This document shows, piece by piece, positions 1-5,166 of a stretch of DNA of 5,220 bases. This DNA comes from an uncultured Clostridia bacterium (GTDB lineage: Bacteria; Bacillota; Clostridia; Monoglobales; Monoglobaceae): positions 1-5,220 of the forward strand of contig CAKSIW010000107.1 of the NCBI GenBank assembly GCA_934463175.1, written 5' to 3'. Every line of letters starts with the position of its first letter. The first letter of the stretch is position 1. The position numbers and the translations under genes were made by a program. A model generated the notes under the pieces. The model saw only the letters and a program-made list of their open reading frames with translations, was not told where the DNA came from and ran no database searches.

Positions 1-267
1 GCCCTACTCGCGCTGCTCGTAAAATTCTGTGTTTGAGCAAATTAATCCAACCGAGACGAATGACGGCGCGCAGGGGGCTGCGGGGGCGGCACCCCCGCAA
101 AAAAGGAGTTTGGGGGCGATGCCCCCATAAAAAAGGTGTGGAAACAGCGTTTCCATAAAAAAAGGCATATGAGGGTAACACCTCATAGAAAAAGAGGTGT
201 GAAAAAAATCCCCCCGCAGAAATTTTGCTGCTGTTCCGAACGAAAAAATGTAAAAAGGAGAAAACTT
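1..267. other. Intergenic region with no convincing gene
   Basis: Apart from the hairpin array and its flanking inverted repeat I see no gene here. The + strand frame starting at base 1 stays open only to a TGA at 34-36, giving an 11-residue hydrophobic tail that could be the end of a gene lying to the left, but this is too short to call. No -35/-10 pair with good spacing stands out before the gene at 268. The best TTGCTG-like box (225-230) would place a start site inside the ribosome binding site. The promoter for the downstream gene therefore probably lies further left, or the gene is read through from upstream. Confidence 0.5.
79..187. repeat. Tandem array of four short hairpins separated by A-tracts
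   Basis: Four perfect inverted repeats follow one another: 79-86 with 92-99 (8 bp, loop CGGCA), 111-117 with 121-127 (7 bp, loop GAT), 139-145 with 149-155 (7 bp, loop AGC) and 168-174 with 181-187 (7 bp, 6-base loop). Their starts are 32, 28 and 29 bases apart. Each is followed by an A-tract of 5-7 bases and, in most cases, GG plus a few bases. The stems differ in sequence (GGGGGC, GGAAAC, TATGAGG) but pairing is perfect in each, and hairpins 2 and 3 share the plan T-N6-3-base loop-N6-A. It looks like an intergenic palindromic repeat element or a structured leader rather than coding DNA. A minus-strand reading frame spans it (4-186), but it is made of the repeats themselves and has no gene-like features. 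The function is unknown to me. Confidence 0.75.
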
Positions 268-648
268 ATGAAAGCTTTTGTAATTTCAATAATTCTGCTT
301 GTTGTGCTTTGCACCTTCATCGGAGTTCATTCATATATAATGATTAATCTTTCCGACAGCATTGCCGAGCGGTGCAACAAAACACTTGAGCTTGTGAACT
401 CAGACAGCTGGGACAGCGTCGAGCAGGAGCTGGACAAAATCAGCGACATCTGGGATTCGCGCCGAATGTGGGCTTCCCTCACCATAAACACAAGCAAAAT
501 CGAACAAATCGAGATTTCCCTCAATCAAAGCAAAGCATATGCACATCTCGGGCAGAAAAGCGATTTCATGGGCGAGTTTATCATGTTTTCCATGCTTGTT
601 GACCATATCCCTCACGAAGAGGGCTTCCACATTGAGGAAATCCTGTGA
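268..648 (+). CDS. DUF4363-like small membrane-anchored protein
   Basis: The protein has 126 residues. Residues 1-25 form one hydrophobic segment with a lysine at position 2, so it is probably a signal anchor with the rest outside the cell. The remainder is helical and charged, with tryptophans at 48, 62 and 68, then a stretch resembling the DUF4363 pattern: spaced hydrophobic residues, a late HIP-E-EGF segment near 113-120 and an I-L end. The length fits that family. The start at 268 is preceded by AGGAG at 256-260, seven bases away. An earlier in-frame ATG at 136 would add 44 residues encoded by the hairpin array and lacks such a site, so I reject it. In Clostridia this family often sits beside a DUF421 (YetF-like) membrane protein, but none is visible here. 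The biochemical function is unknown. The family call rests on recognition by eye and is fairly but not fully secure. Confidence 0.75.
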   Translation: MKAFVISIILLVVLCTFIGVHSYIMINLSDSIAERCNKTLELVNSDSWDSVEQELDKISDIWDSRRMWASLTINTSKIEQIEISLNQSKAYAHLGQKSDFMGEFIMFSMLVDHIPHEEGFHIEEIL

Positions 649-671
649 TAACCCTCGGGTGTCATAAAAGC

Positions 672-710
672 CCTCCTTTTGCGATATATATTCACAAAGG
701 GGGTTTTTTC
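672..710 (+). terminator. Terminator-like hairpin overlapping the next gene's ribosome binding site
   Basis: CCTCCTTT (672-679) can pair with AAAGGGGG (696-703) in an 8-bp stem with one G-U pair and a 16-base loop, followed directly by six T (704-709). It lies 24 bases after the stop of the DUF4363-like gene, where an intrinsic terminator would be expected. The 3' arm is also the only good ribosome binding site for the flippase that starts at 712. The large loop makes it weaker than the two terminators at the right end of the window, so termination is probably partial. Confidence 0.55.
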
Positions 711-714
711 TTTG
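696..714 (+). promoter_or_regulatory. Ribosome binding site and TTG start of the flippase gene
   Basis: AAAGGGGG at 696-703 is followed, after eight bases, by TTG at 712-714. This site decides the start: the earlier in-frame TTG (679-681) has no purine-rich stretch before it, and the first in-frame ATG (745-747) would cut off the N-terminal residues that normally precede the first membrane helix in this family. The site lies in the 3' arm of the hairpin at 672-703, so ribosome access may depend on that structure being open. Confidence 0.65.
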
Positions 715-2244
715 GGACGACAGAACGTACTGCGCAGTGCGGCAATGCTGACAATGTCGGGAATCATTGCAAAAACGGTTGATTTCCTGACACGCGCATG
801 GTATTCCGCACGCCTCGGGAGCGAGGGCATGGGTATATTCTCTCTCGTTTTTTCGGTTCACGGAATCATGCTGACCGTTGCAACGGGCGGTCTCGGGGTT
901 GCCGTGGCAACCTTGGTTTCCGAGCAATATGCACGCCGCAGTCTCGGCGAAATCCGAAAAACAATGCGGATTGCTCTCTGCGCGGTTGCACTTCTCAGCC
1001 TGCCCGTCATCATCACGGCGTCCGCCGCGTCCGAAAAAATCGCATCGGCATTCCTCGGCGAGCCGCGCTGTGCAAAAAGCATTGTCTGTCTTGCCCCCAG
1101 CGTCCTTTTTATGGGAATTTCATATTGCATAAAAGGCTATTTTTATGCCTCACGGAAGGTTCTCCGCCCTGCGTCCTCCGAGTTTCTCGAACAGGCAGTC
1201 AAGGTCTGCGCCATCGGCTTTCTTCTGCCGCGGCGGCTTGCGGCGGGCGCGGAGGCAGGCTGTGCGGCTGTCTTTCTCGGCTTCTCAGTCGGCGAGTTCT
1301 CCTCCTGTCTCTACCTCACACTGCTCTATCTCGCCGACTGCCGCACGCTCCGCGGAATATCCCGTTCGGACAGCACAGTGCGCGCCGTGGCGCGAATTGC
1401 ACTGCCTGTCATGGCAACCTCACTCATAAGCTCATTTCTGCGAATGCAGGAGGACGTCTGGATTGTTTCGGGACTCGAAATGTCGGGGCTTGACCACACC
1501 GCGGCACTCAGCTCATACGGTGCTCTGCACGGAATGATTATGCCCCTTCTCAGCTTTCCGCTCACCCTTCTTTCGTCCTTCCTCACACTGCTTGTTCCCG
1601 AAATTTCGCGTGCGGCAAGCCTTTCGTGCCGTGTCAGACTGCAAACGCTTGTGTCGCGCATATACCGTTTCACTGCATTTTTCGGATTTATGATTATGTG
1701 CATATTCATCTCATTTTCGCCCGAGCTGACGCATTTTGCATACGGCGATGCAGGTCTCGGCACATATCTGAGGTGTCTTGCGCCGCTTGCGCCCGTGATG
1801 TTCATGGATTCGGTGTCATGCGGCATACTCAACGGTCTCGGCAGACAGCCGTTTCTCCTAAAATGCAGCCTCGCCGACTCAGCCCTGCGTCTTGCGCTGA
1901 TTGCATTGCTGATTCCGCATTTCGGAATAAATTCGTTAATCTTCATTATAATATTCAGCAATCTTTTCACCTTCACTCTGACGGGGACATATGCACGGCG
2001 CGGCTCGGGAATTTCGTTCGAGGTCAGCTCATGCATTGCAAAGCCGCTTTTTGCGGCAATATGCGCGGCGGCGGCAGTTCACACGCTTTTCAGCCGCATT
2101 GCGGACACCTCCGCTCTGTCCGCGCTCATCACGGGCTGTGCCGCCGCCGCGGCTGTATATTCATTCGCCGCAGCCTTTCTCGGCGCACCCTCACGGTCGG
2201 ACATACGCTGGGCTGTGCGCCGGATGCTGCTCGACCGCGTGTAG
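712..2244 (+). CDS. SpoVB/MurJ-superfamily lipid-linked glycan flippase
   Basis: This 510-residue polytopic protein (TTG start) belongs to the MOP flippase superfamily, polysaccharide biosynthesis/SpoVB branch. Such proteins move undecaprenyl-linked glycan or peptidoglycan precursors across the cytoplasmic membrane. Visible family traits are the N-terminal helix followed by LGSEGMGIFSLVFS (residues 35-48), YFYASRKVLRPASSEFLEQ near 143-161, VPEISRA near 305-311 and GILNGLGRQ near 381-389. About fourteen hydrophobic segments are spread along the length, which matches the usual 500-530 residues. The protein ends in a basic tail. Stage V sporulation protein B is the best-known member and hints at a spore-former, but Clostridia carry several paralogues, so a role in capsule or other surface glycan export is equally possible. 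The next genes make lipid-linked sugars, which favours a glycan-export role (inference). I see no truncation or frameshift. Confidence 0.88.
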   Translation: MGRQNVLRSAAMLTMSGIIAKTVDFLTRAWYSARLGSEGMGIFSLVFSVHGIMLTVATGGLGVAVATLVSEQYARRSLGEIRKTMRIALCAVALLSLPVIITASAASEKIASAFLGEPRCAKSIVCLAPSVLFMGISYCIKGYFYASRKVLRPASSEFLEQAVKVCAIGFLLPRRLAAGAEAGCAAVFLGFSVGEFSSCLYLTLLYLADCRTLRGISRSDSTVRAVARIALPVMATSLISSFLRMQEDVWIVSGLEMSGLDHTAALSSYGALHGMIMPLLSFPLTLLSSFLTLLVPEISRAASLSCRVRLQTLVSRIYRFTAFFGFMIMCIFISFSPELTHFAYGDAGLGTYLRCLAPLAPVMFMDSVSCGILNGLGRQPFLLKCSLADSALRLALIALLIPHFGINSLIFIIIFSNLFTFTLTGTYARRGSGISFEVSSCIAKPLFAAICAAAAVHTLFSRIADTSALSALITGCAAAAAVYSFAAAFLGAPSRSDIRWAVRRMLLDRV

Positions 2245-2359
2245 TGTAATATTTTTTGTTTTGTCGGGGAAACTAAGCATAGCCGAAAGAAATCCGCGGT
2301 TCGGAATTGAAGCCCGGGTTATCCTCTTTCGCCTATCCTGACGAAACGGAATGATACTT
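2245..2359. other. Gap between the flippase and the glycosyltransferase
   Basis: This 115-base stretch has neither a T-run terminator nor a well-spaced promoter that I can support. It holds a T-rich patch just after the flippase stop (2252-2262), a weak inverted repeat CCGAA/TTCGG (2283-2287 with 2300-2304, 12-base loop) and two TATCCT boxes (2320-2325, 2334-2339) without matching -35 boxes. The flippase and the two downstream genes may therefore be on one transcript, but the gap is longer than is usual in a tight operon. Confidence 0.4.
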
Positions 2360-3067
2360 ATGAAAATCTCGGTTATTATACCTGCATATAACGAAGAAGA
2401 ACGGATTGCGCGGACGCTTTCCGAATATCGGAGCTATCTGAGCCGCAGCTTTTCCTCATATGAGCTGATTGCGGTTGATGACGGAAGCGCGGACGGAACG
2501 GAAAGGGTCATTCGCGCCGCGGACGGCGTTCGCTGTGTTTCATATGCCGAAAACCGCGGAAAAGGGTATGCGGTCAGGCAGGGCGTTCTGCGTGCTGACG
2601 GCGATTATATTTTCTACACCGACGCCGACCTTTCATATTCCCCCGAAAACATCGGAGCGGCAATGCGGCTTTTTGAGCAGGGCGCAGACGGCGTTGTCGG
2701 TGTCAGAGCCGACAAACGGCATGACTATCCTCCGCTGAGACGGCTCGGTTCGGCGGCTGTTGAATATATCGCACAAAAAATGCTCAAAACCTCCGTCCGC
2801 GACACCCAATGCGGTTTCAAGGCATTTGAAGGGCGCACGGCAAAGGAGGTTTTTTCACGCTCCGAGATGTGCGGCTTTGGCTTTGATCTTGAAATCATCA
2901 GCCTTTGCGAAAGTCTCGGAAAGCGTCTTGCGGAGCTGCCCGTGCGCTTTTCCCACCGCTCCGCCTCGCGCATATCTCCGATTTCCGACGGCACGGCAAT
3001 TCTGCGTGACATATGCCGCCTTGCAGTCCGAAAAAAACGTGAAAATGCACGAAGGGAGCGAATGTGA
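2360..3067 (+). CDS. GT2 glycosyltransferase, polyprenyl/dolichyl-phosphate sugar synthase type
   Basis: This 235-residue cytoplasmic or membrane-associated GT-A enzyme probably transfers a sugar (glucose in the best-known relatives) from a nucleotide sugar to a polyprenyl phosphate. Motifs in order are VIIPAYNEE (5-13), AVDDGSADGT (38-47), NRGKGYAVRQG (65-75), YTDADLS (86-92) with the metal-binding DXD at 88-90, DTQCGFKAF (148-156) and GFDLEII (174-180). DTQCGFK and FDLE are typical of the ALG5/dolichyl-phosphate-glucose synthase branch. There is no C-terminal membrane domain of the GtrB type. The ATG at 2360 is chosen because family members begin M-K-I-S-V-I-I-P. The ribosome binding site is poor (only GGA at 2348-2350), and an ATG three codons earlier has no spacing at all. 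The stop overlaps the next gene's start in TGATG, so the two are coupled. The family is secure; the exact sugar is not. Confidence 0.9.
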   Translation: MKISVIIPAYNEEERIARTLSEYRSYLSRSFSSYELIAVDDGSADGTERVIRAADGVRCVSYAENRGKGYAVRQGVLRADGDYIFYTDADLSYSPENIGAAMRLFEQGADGVVGVRADKRHDYPPLRRLGSAAVEYIAQKMLKTSVRDTQCGFKAFEGRTAKEVFSRSEMCGFGFDLEIISLCESLGKRLAELPVRFSHRSASRISPISDGTAILRDICRLAVRKKRENARRERM

Positions 3068-3069
3068 TG
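3052..3069 (+). promoter_or_regulatory. Ribosome binding site with TGATG stop-start overlap
   Basis: AAGGGAG at 3052-3058 stands eight bases before the ATG at 3067-3069, whose A is the last base of the upstream stop TGA (3065-3067). A GTG at 3064 in the same frame is only five bases from the site and less likely. The arrangement predicts translational coupling, hence matched output of the two proteins. Confidence 0.75.
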
Positions 3070-4413
3070 CTTGAAAACCCGAAAATCCGCGAACGGCTTT
3101 TTTTCTGCACGGTTTGCGTCCTCTGCGTGTTCAGGGTTTCATACCTCGGCTTTTCATACACGCCGTATCTCGATGATTATGTGCAGTATTTCCACTACCC
3201 CTCCTTTGAAAATCCATGGCGGAGCATTCTTTGGGGCGGCGCAAAAACCGCGTTCACCCGTCCGCTTGCCGCGTTCTGTGACCTGTTTGTCTGGAGTGCA
3301 TTCAGTCCGCAGCTCGGGCTTGCGGTCGCCGTCATATCGCTGCTTTTCGGTCTGTCCGCGGTTTTGTTTTTCAAGGCATTTTCCGCGGCAGGCTTTGAGA
3401 TGACGCCCGTTTTCCTTGCGGCATATGCCTTTGTTCCGCTCAACATAGAGGGGGTATATTGGCTCTCCGCGTCCTCACGCGTTGCCGTTTCGCTCTTTCT
3501 GTCCGCGCTCTCCTGCTTCTTTCTTATGCGCGGACGCAATGTTCTGTTTGCCGTTTTTTGCTTTCTGTCAATGTGGTTTTATGAGCAGACCGCAATTCTC
3601 TCATTTTTTGCCGTGTCGGGACTGATTCTGATGGAGCGGAAACGGCTTTGGCGGCTTGCCGTGCCGACCGCATCGGCTCTTGCGCTCGCCGCATATTACC
3701 TGCTGTTCGGTGCGGCGTCGGACAACGCGGAAAGACTGCGCACGGCAGACCTCATGACATTTTTTCCGAACGCGGCGGCACAGCTCAAAAATCTCTCAGA
3801 AATTCTTTTCTCAGTGCACGGAAAAATCATCTCGCGCGGCTTTGTCCGCGGCATTGCAAGAATTGCCGCCGACCGCGCATATATCTGGCTTGCAGCTCTG
3901 ACGGTTTTGTGCGCGCTTTTGCCCGCACTTTTTCCGCCGCAGGCAAAAAAGCGGTTTGCCCCCTCGGAGGCTGTGTTCGGAGCGTCTCTTGCAGCAGCGG
4001 CAGCACTGCCGTTTTTCTTAACCGCGGGAAATCTGCCGAATGTGCGCAGTGCCGTTCCGATTATGGTCGGCGCGGCACTTGTTCTGGATTCGTTCCTTCC
4101 CTGTCTTTTGCGGTCGGCTGTGCCGCTTTTGGTTTCGGTGTGCCTGTTTGCATTCACTGCGGCGTCCGTTTCGGAGGTATGCGACTATGAACGGACGGCA
4201 CAGGCTGACCTGCACCTCGCGCGTTCAATTGCGGCACAGCTTCCGTCCGATTCCGACAGCTTTGAGTTCACGCCCTCCACACCGAAATACTATCCTCAGA
4301 ACGCACCGCTCCGCGACCACATTGTGAGCATGACGGGAACCGACTGGGGCGTCACGGGAATTGTCAGAGCAGTCAGCGGAAGACGCACGCTGACAATTGA
4401 TGTGAGGTATTGA
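3067..4413 (+). CDS. Polytopic membrane protein, probable GT-C-type glycosyltransferase
   Basis: The protein has 448 residues. I do not recognise an exact named family. It has a first membrane helix at about 11-30, then a loop with an acidic pair, YLDDYVQYFHY (34-44), and TRPLA (64-68). Roughly nine to eleven more hydrophobic segments follow up to about residue 368 (clear ones near 84-104, 113-128, 139-155, 174-188, 195-214, 271-289, 303-320 and 349-368). A polar C-terminal domain of about 75 residues (372-448) follows. An acidic D-D motif in the first extracytoplasmic loop, many helices and a C-terminal soluble part are the usual plan of GT-C enzymes, which use polyprenyl-phosphate sugars. 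Its coupling to a polyprenyl-phosphate sugar synthase supports that role. It could instead be a membrane partner or a polymerase-like protein. The reading frame and membrane nature are secure; the enzymatic role is inference. Confidence 0.7.
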   Translation: MLENPKIRERLFFCTVCVLCVFRVSYLGFSYTPYLDDYVQYFHYPSFENPWRSILWGGAKTAFTRPLAAFCDLFVWSAFSPQLGLAVAVISLLFGLSAVLFFKAFSAAGFEMTPVFLAAYAFVPLNIEGVYWLSASSRVAVSLFLSALSCFFLMRGRNVLFAVFCFLSMWFYEQTAILSFFAVSGLILMERKRLWRLAVPTASALALAAYYLLFGAASDNAERLRTADLMTFFPNAAAQLKNLSEILFSVHGKIISRGFVRGIARIAADRAYIWLAALTVLCALLPALFPPQAKKRFAPSEAVFGASLAAAAALPFFLTAGNLPNVRSAVPIMVGAALVLDSFLPCLLRSAVPLLVSVCLFAFTAASVSEVCDYERTAQADLHLARSIAAQLPSDSDSFEFTPSTPKYYPQNAPLRDHIVSMTGTDWGVTGIVRAVSGRRTLTIDVRY

Positions 4414-4438
4414 CACCGTGCGCCTTTTGTGATATTAT
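4410..4438 (+). promoter_or_regulatory. Consensus extended -10 promoter for the TM2 gene
   Basis: A perfect -35 TTGACA (4410-4415) and a -10 TATTAT (4433-4438) are separated by 17 bases, and TGA directly before the -10 gives the extended TGn element. The -35 overlaps the stop codon (4411-4413) of the upstream membrane protein. Initiation is expected near 4445, leaving a leader of about 45 bases that can form a small hairpin (4454-4458 with 4464-4468). No terminator separates the upstream gene, so read-through into this gene is also possible. Confidence 0.82.
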
Positions 4439-4489
4439 GAAGTCAAAGCACAGGCGCGGCATACGCGCGAATTAACAGGAGGTACCTTT

Positions 4490-4912
4490 ATGTATTGCAA
4501 AAATTGCGGAAATCCGCTGGACGATAATGCGGCGGTGTGCACACAATGCGGATATGCAAAAGGGAGCGGCGACAAGTTCTGCCCGAACTGCCGGGCTCCT
4601 CTGATTGACGGTGCGGAGTTCTGCACGGGCTGCGGAACAAGGGTCGGCGGCACGCCTGTTTTTGACGGTGTTGTTCAAGCGCAGGGAAAATCAAGAATTG
4701 CCGCAGGCGTTCTCGGAATTTTGGTCGGAGCGTTCGGAATCCATAATTTCTATCTCGGCTACACAAGCAAGGCACTCATTCAGCTTCTGATGTCGGTGCT
4801 TTCATGCGGTCTTTTGTCATGGGCGTCCGCAATTTGGGGGCTTGTTGAGGGCATTATGATTCTGACAAACTCGATTAACACTGACGCGGACGGAAACCCG
4901 CTGAGAGACTGA
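4490..4912 (+). CDS. Double zinc-ribbon TM2-domain membrane protein
   Basis: This 140-residue protein has two N-terminal zinc ribbons: C3-C6-C17-C20 and C31-C34-C45-C48, each of CxxC pairs ending in CG or CR turns. A short linker follows, then a TM2 domain at about 67-126. It contains the typical GILVGAFGIHNFYLGY stretch (76-91) between two membrane helices, then a second helix with WGLVEGIMIL (116-125) in place of the more common W-x-x-D form. The acidic tail DADGNPLRD is usual in Firmicutes relatives. The ribosome binding site AGGAGGT (4477-4483) stands six bases before the ATG. Proteins of this design are widespread and conserved, but their molecular function is not established. The ribbons are expected on the cytoplasmic side and may bind protein or nucleic acid (inference). 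The gene appears to be a single-gene unit with its own strong promoter and terminator, unrelated to the glycan genes. Confidence 0.93.
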   Translation: MYCKNCGNPLDDNAAVCTQCGYAKGSGDKFCPNCRAPLIDGAEFCTGCGTRVGGTPVFDGVVQAQGKSRIAAGVLGILVGAFGIHNFYLGYTSKALIQLLMSVLSCGLLSWASAIWGLVEGIMILTNSINTDADGNPLRD

Positions 4913-4926
4913 AGATGATGTTTTTG

Positions 4927-4950
4927 AGGGCTGCGGCATGCTTCAGCCCT
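4927..4950 (+). other. Hairpin just after the TM2 gene
   Basis: AGGGCTG (4927-4933) pairs perfectly with CAGCCCT (4944-4950), leaving a 10-base loop. It starts 14 bases after the stop codon. No T-run follows, so it is not a terminator by itself. It may protect the 3' end of the message or be an accessory stem before the strong terminator. Confidence 0.5.
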
Positions 4951-4959
4951 GAATTTCCG

Positions 4960-5012
4960 CTCCCGAAACGCAAAAATTAAACTTTTTGCGTTTTGGGGGT
5001 TGATTTTTTTTT
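4960..5012 (+). terminator. Strong intrinsic terminator of the TM2 gene
   Basis: Positions 4960-4976 pair with 4983-4999 in a 17-bp stem (two or so G-T pairs, AAACGC core) with a six-base loop. A T-rich tract follows, including nine T at 5004-5012. The lower stem is a GC-rich CCC/GGG block and the upper stem is A/T. The tract also supplies part of the promoter of the next gene. Confidence 0.92.
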
Positions 5013-5028
5013 GAAAATGTAGTATACT
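5000..5028 (+). promoter_or_regulatory. Promoter of the tRNA-Ser gene
   Basis: TTGATT (5000-5005) and TATACT (5023-5028) are 17 bases apart, a good vegetative promoter. The expected start is near 5035, about five bases before the mature tRNA 5' end, so the leader is very short. The -35 box and most of the spacer are the T-tract of the preceding terminator, so the two signals share the same bases. Confidence 0.75.
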
Positions 5029-5039
5029 GTTGTAGTCTC

Positions 5040-5131
5040 GGAGAGGTGGTCGAGATGGTTTAAGGCGCAGCATTGGAAATGCTGTGTGCGTTTATAGCGT
5101 ACCGTGGGTTCGAATCCCATCCTCTCCTCCA
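5040..5131 (+). tRNA. tRNA-Ser, anticodon GGA
   Basis: A complete class II tRNA. The acceptor stem is 5040-5046 with 5121-5127 (7 bp, all Watson-Crick). The D stem is 5049-5051 with 5064-5066. The anticodon stem is 5068-5072 with 5080-5084, with loop TTGGAAA and anticodon GGA at 5075-5077, reading UCC and UCU. The long variable arm pairs 5086-5090 with 5098-5102. The T stem is 5104-5108 with 5116-5120, with loop TTCGAAT. CCA is encoded at 5129-5131. The long variable arm is the main identity feature of serine tRNAs and agrees with the anticodon. The discriminator base (5128) is T, whereas G is usual for bacterial serine tRNAs. Confidence 0.97.
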
Positions 5132-5133
5132 CG

Positions 5134-5166
5134 TCGGAACGGACTTTGCTCCGTTCCGATTTTTTT
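5134..5166 (+). terminator. Intrinsic terminator of the tRNA gene
   Basis: A perfect 10-bp stem, TCGGAACGGA (5134-5143) with TCCGTTCCGA (5150-5159), has a six-base loop (5144-5149) and is followed by seven T (5160-5166). It begins two bases after the encoded CCA, so the tRNA is a single-gene transcript. There is no T-run on the other side of the stem, so it works only for + strand transcription. Confidence 0.95.

Noticed and set aside
4..186. Minus-strand open frame of 60 residues across the hairpin array
   Set aside because: It consists of translated repeats (glycine/alanine/proline-rich and phenylalanine-rich blocks from G/C and A tracts), with no ribosome binding site or recognisable domain.
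79..219. CRISPR array
   Set aside because: The units are hairpins with differing stems and no constant direct repeat; spacing and A-tracts do not fit repeat-spacer structure, and no cas gene is present.
225..254. Promoter just before the DUF4363-like gene (TTGCTG with ATGTAA)
   Set aside because: Both boxes are poor and the implied start site would fall inside the ribosome binding site.
136..267. N-terminal extension of the DUF4363-like gene to the ATG at 136
   Set aside because: The added 44 residues are encoded by the repeats, and the downstream ATG at 268 has a well-spaced AGGAG and is followed directly by a typical signal-anchor segment.
651..664. Small hairpin after the DUF4363-like stop with a CTCG loop
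   Set aside because: The stem is only three strong pairs plus a bulged extension, and no T-run follows.
400..927. Long minus-strand frame of 175 residues opposite the DUF4363-like gene and the start of the flippase
   Set aside because: It is a shadow of two recognised + strand genes, crosses the terminator-like hairpin and shows no domain.
2245..2359. Promoter for the GT2 gene using the TATCCT boxes
   Set aside because: The nearest -35-like TTGAAG (2307-2312) is 7 or 21 bases away from the two boxes, neither an acceptable spacer.
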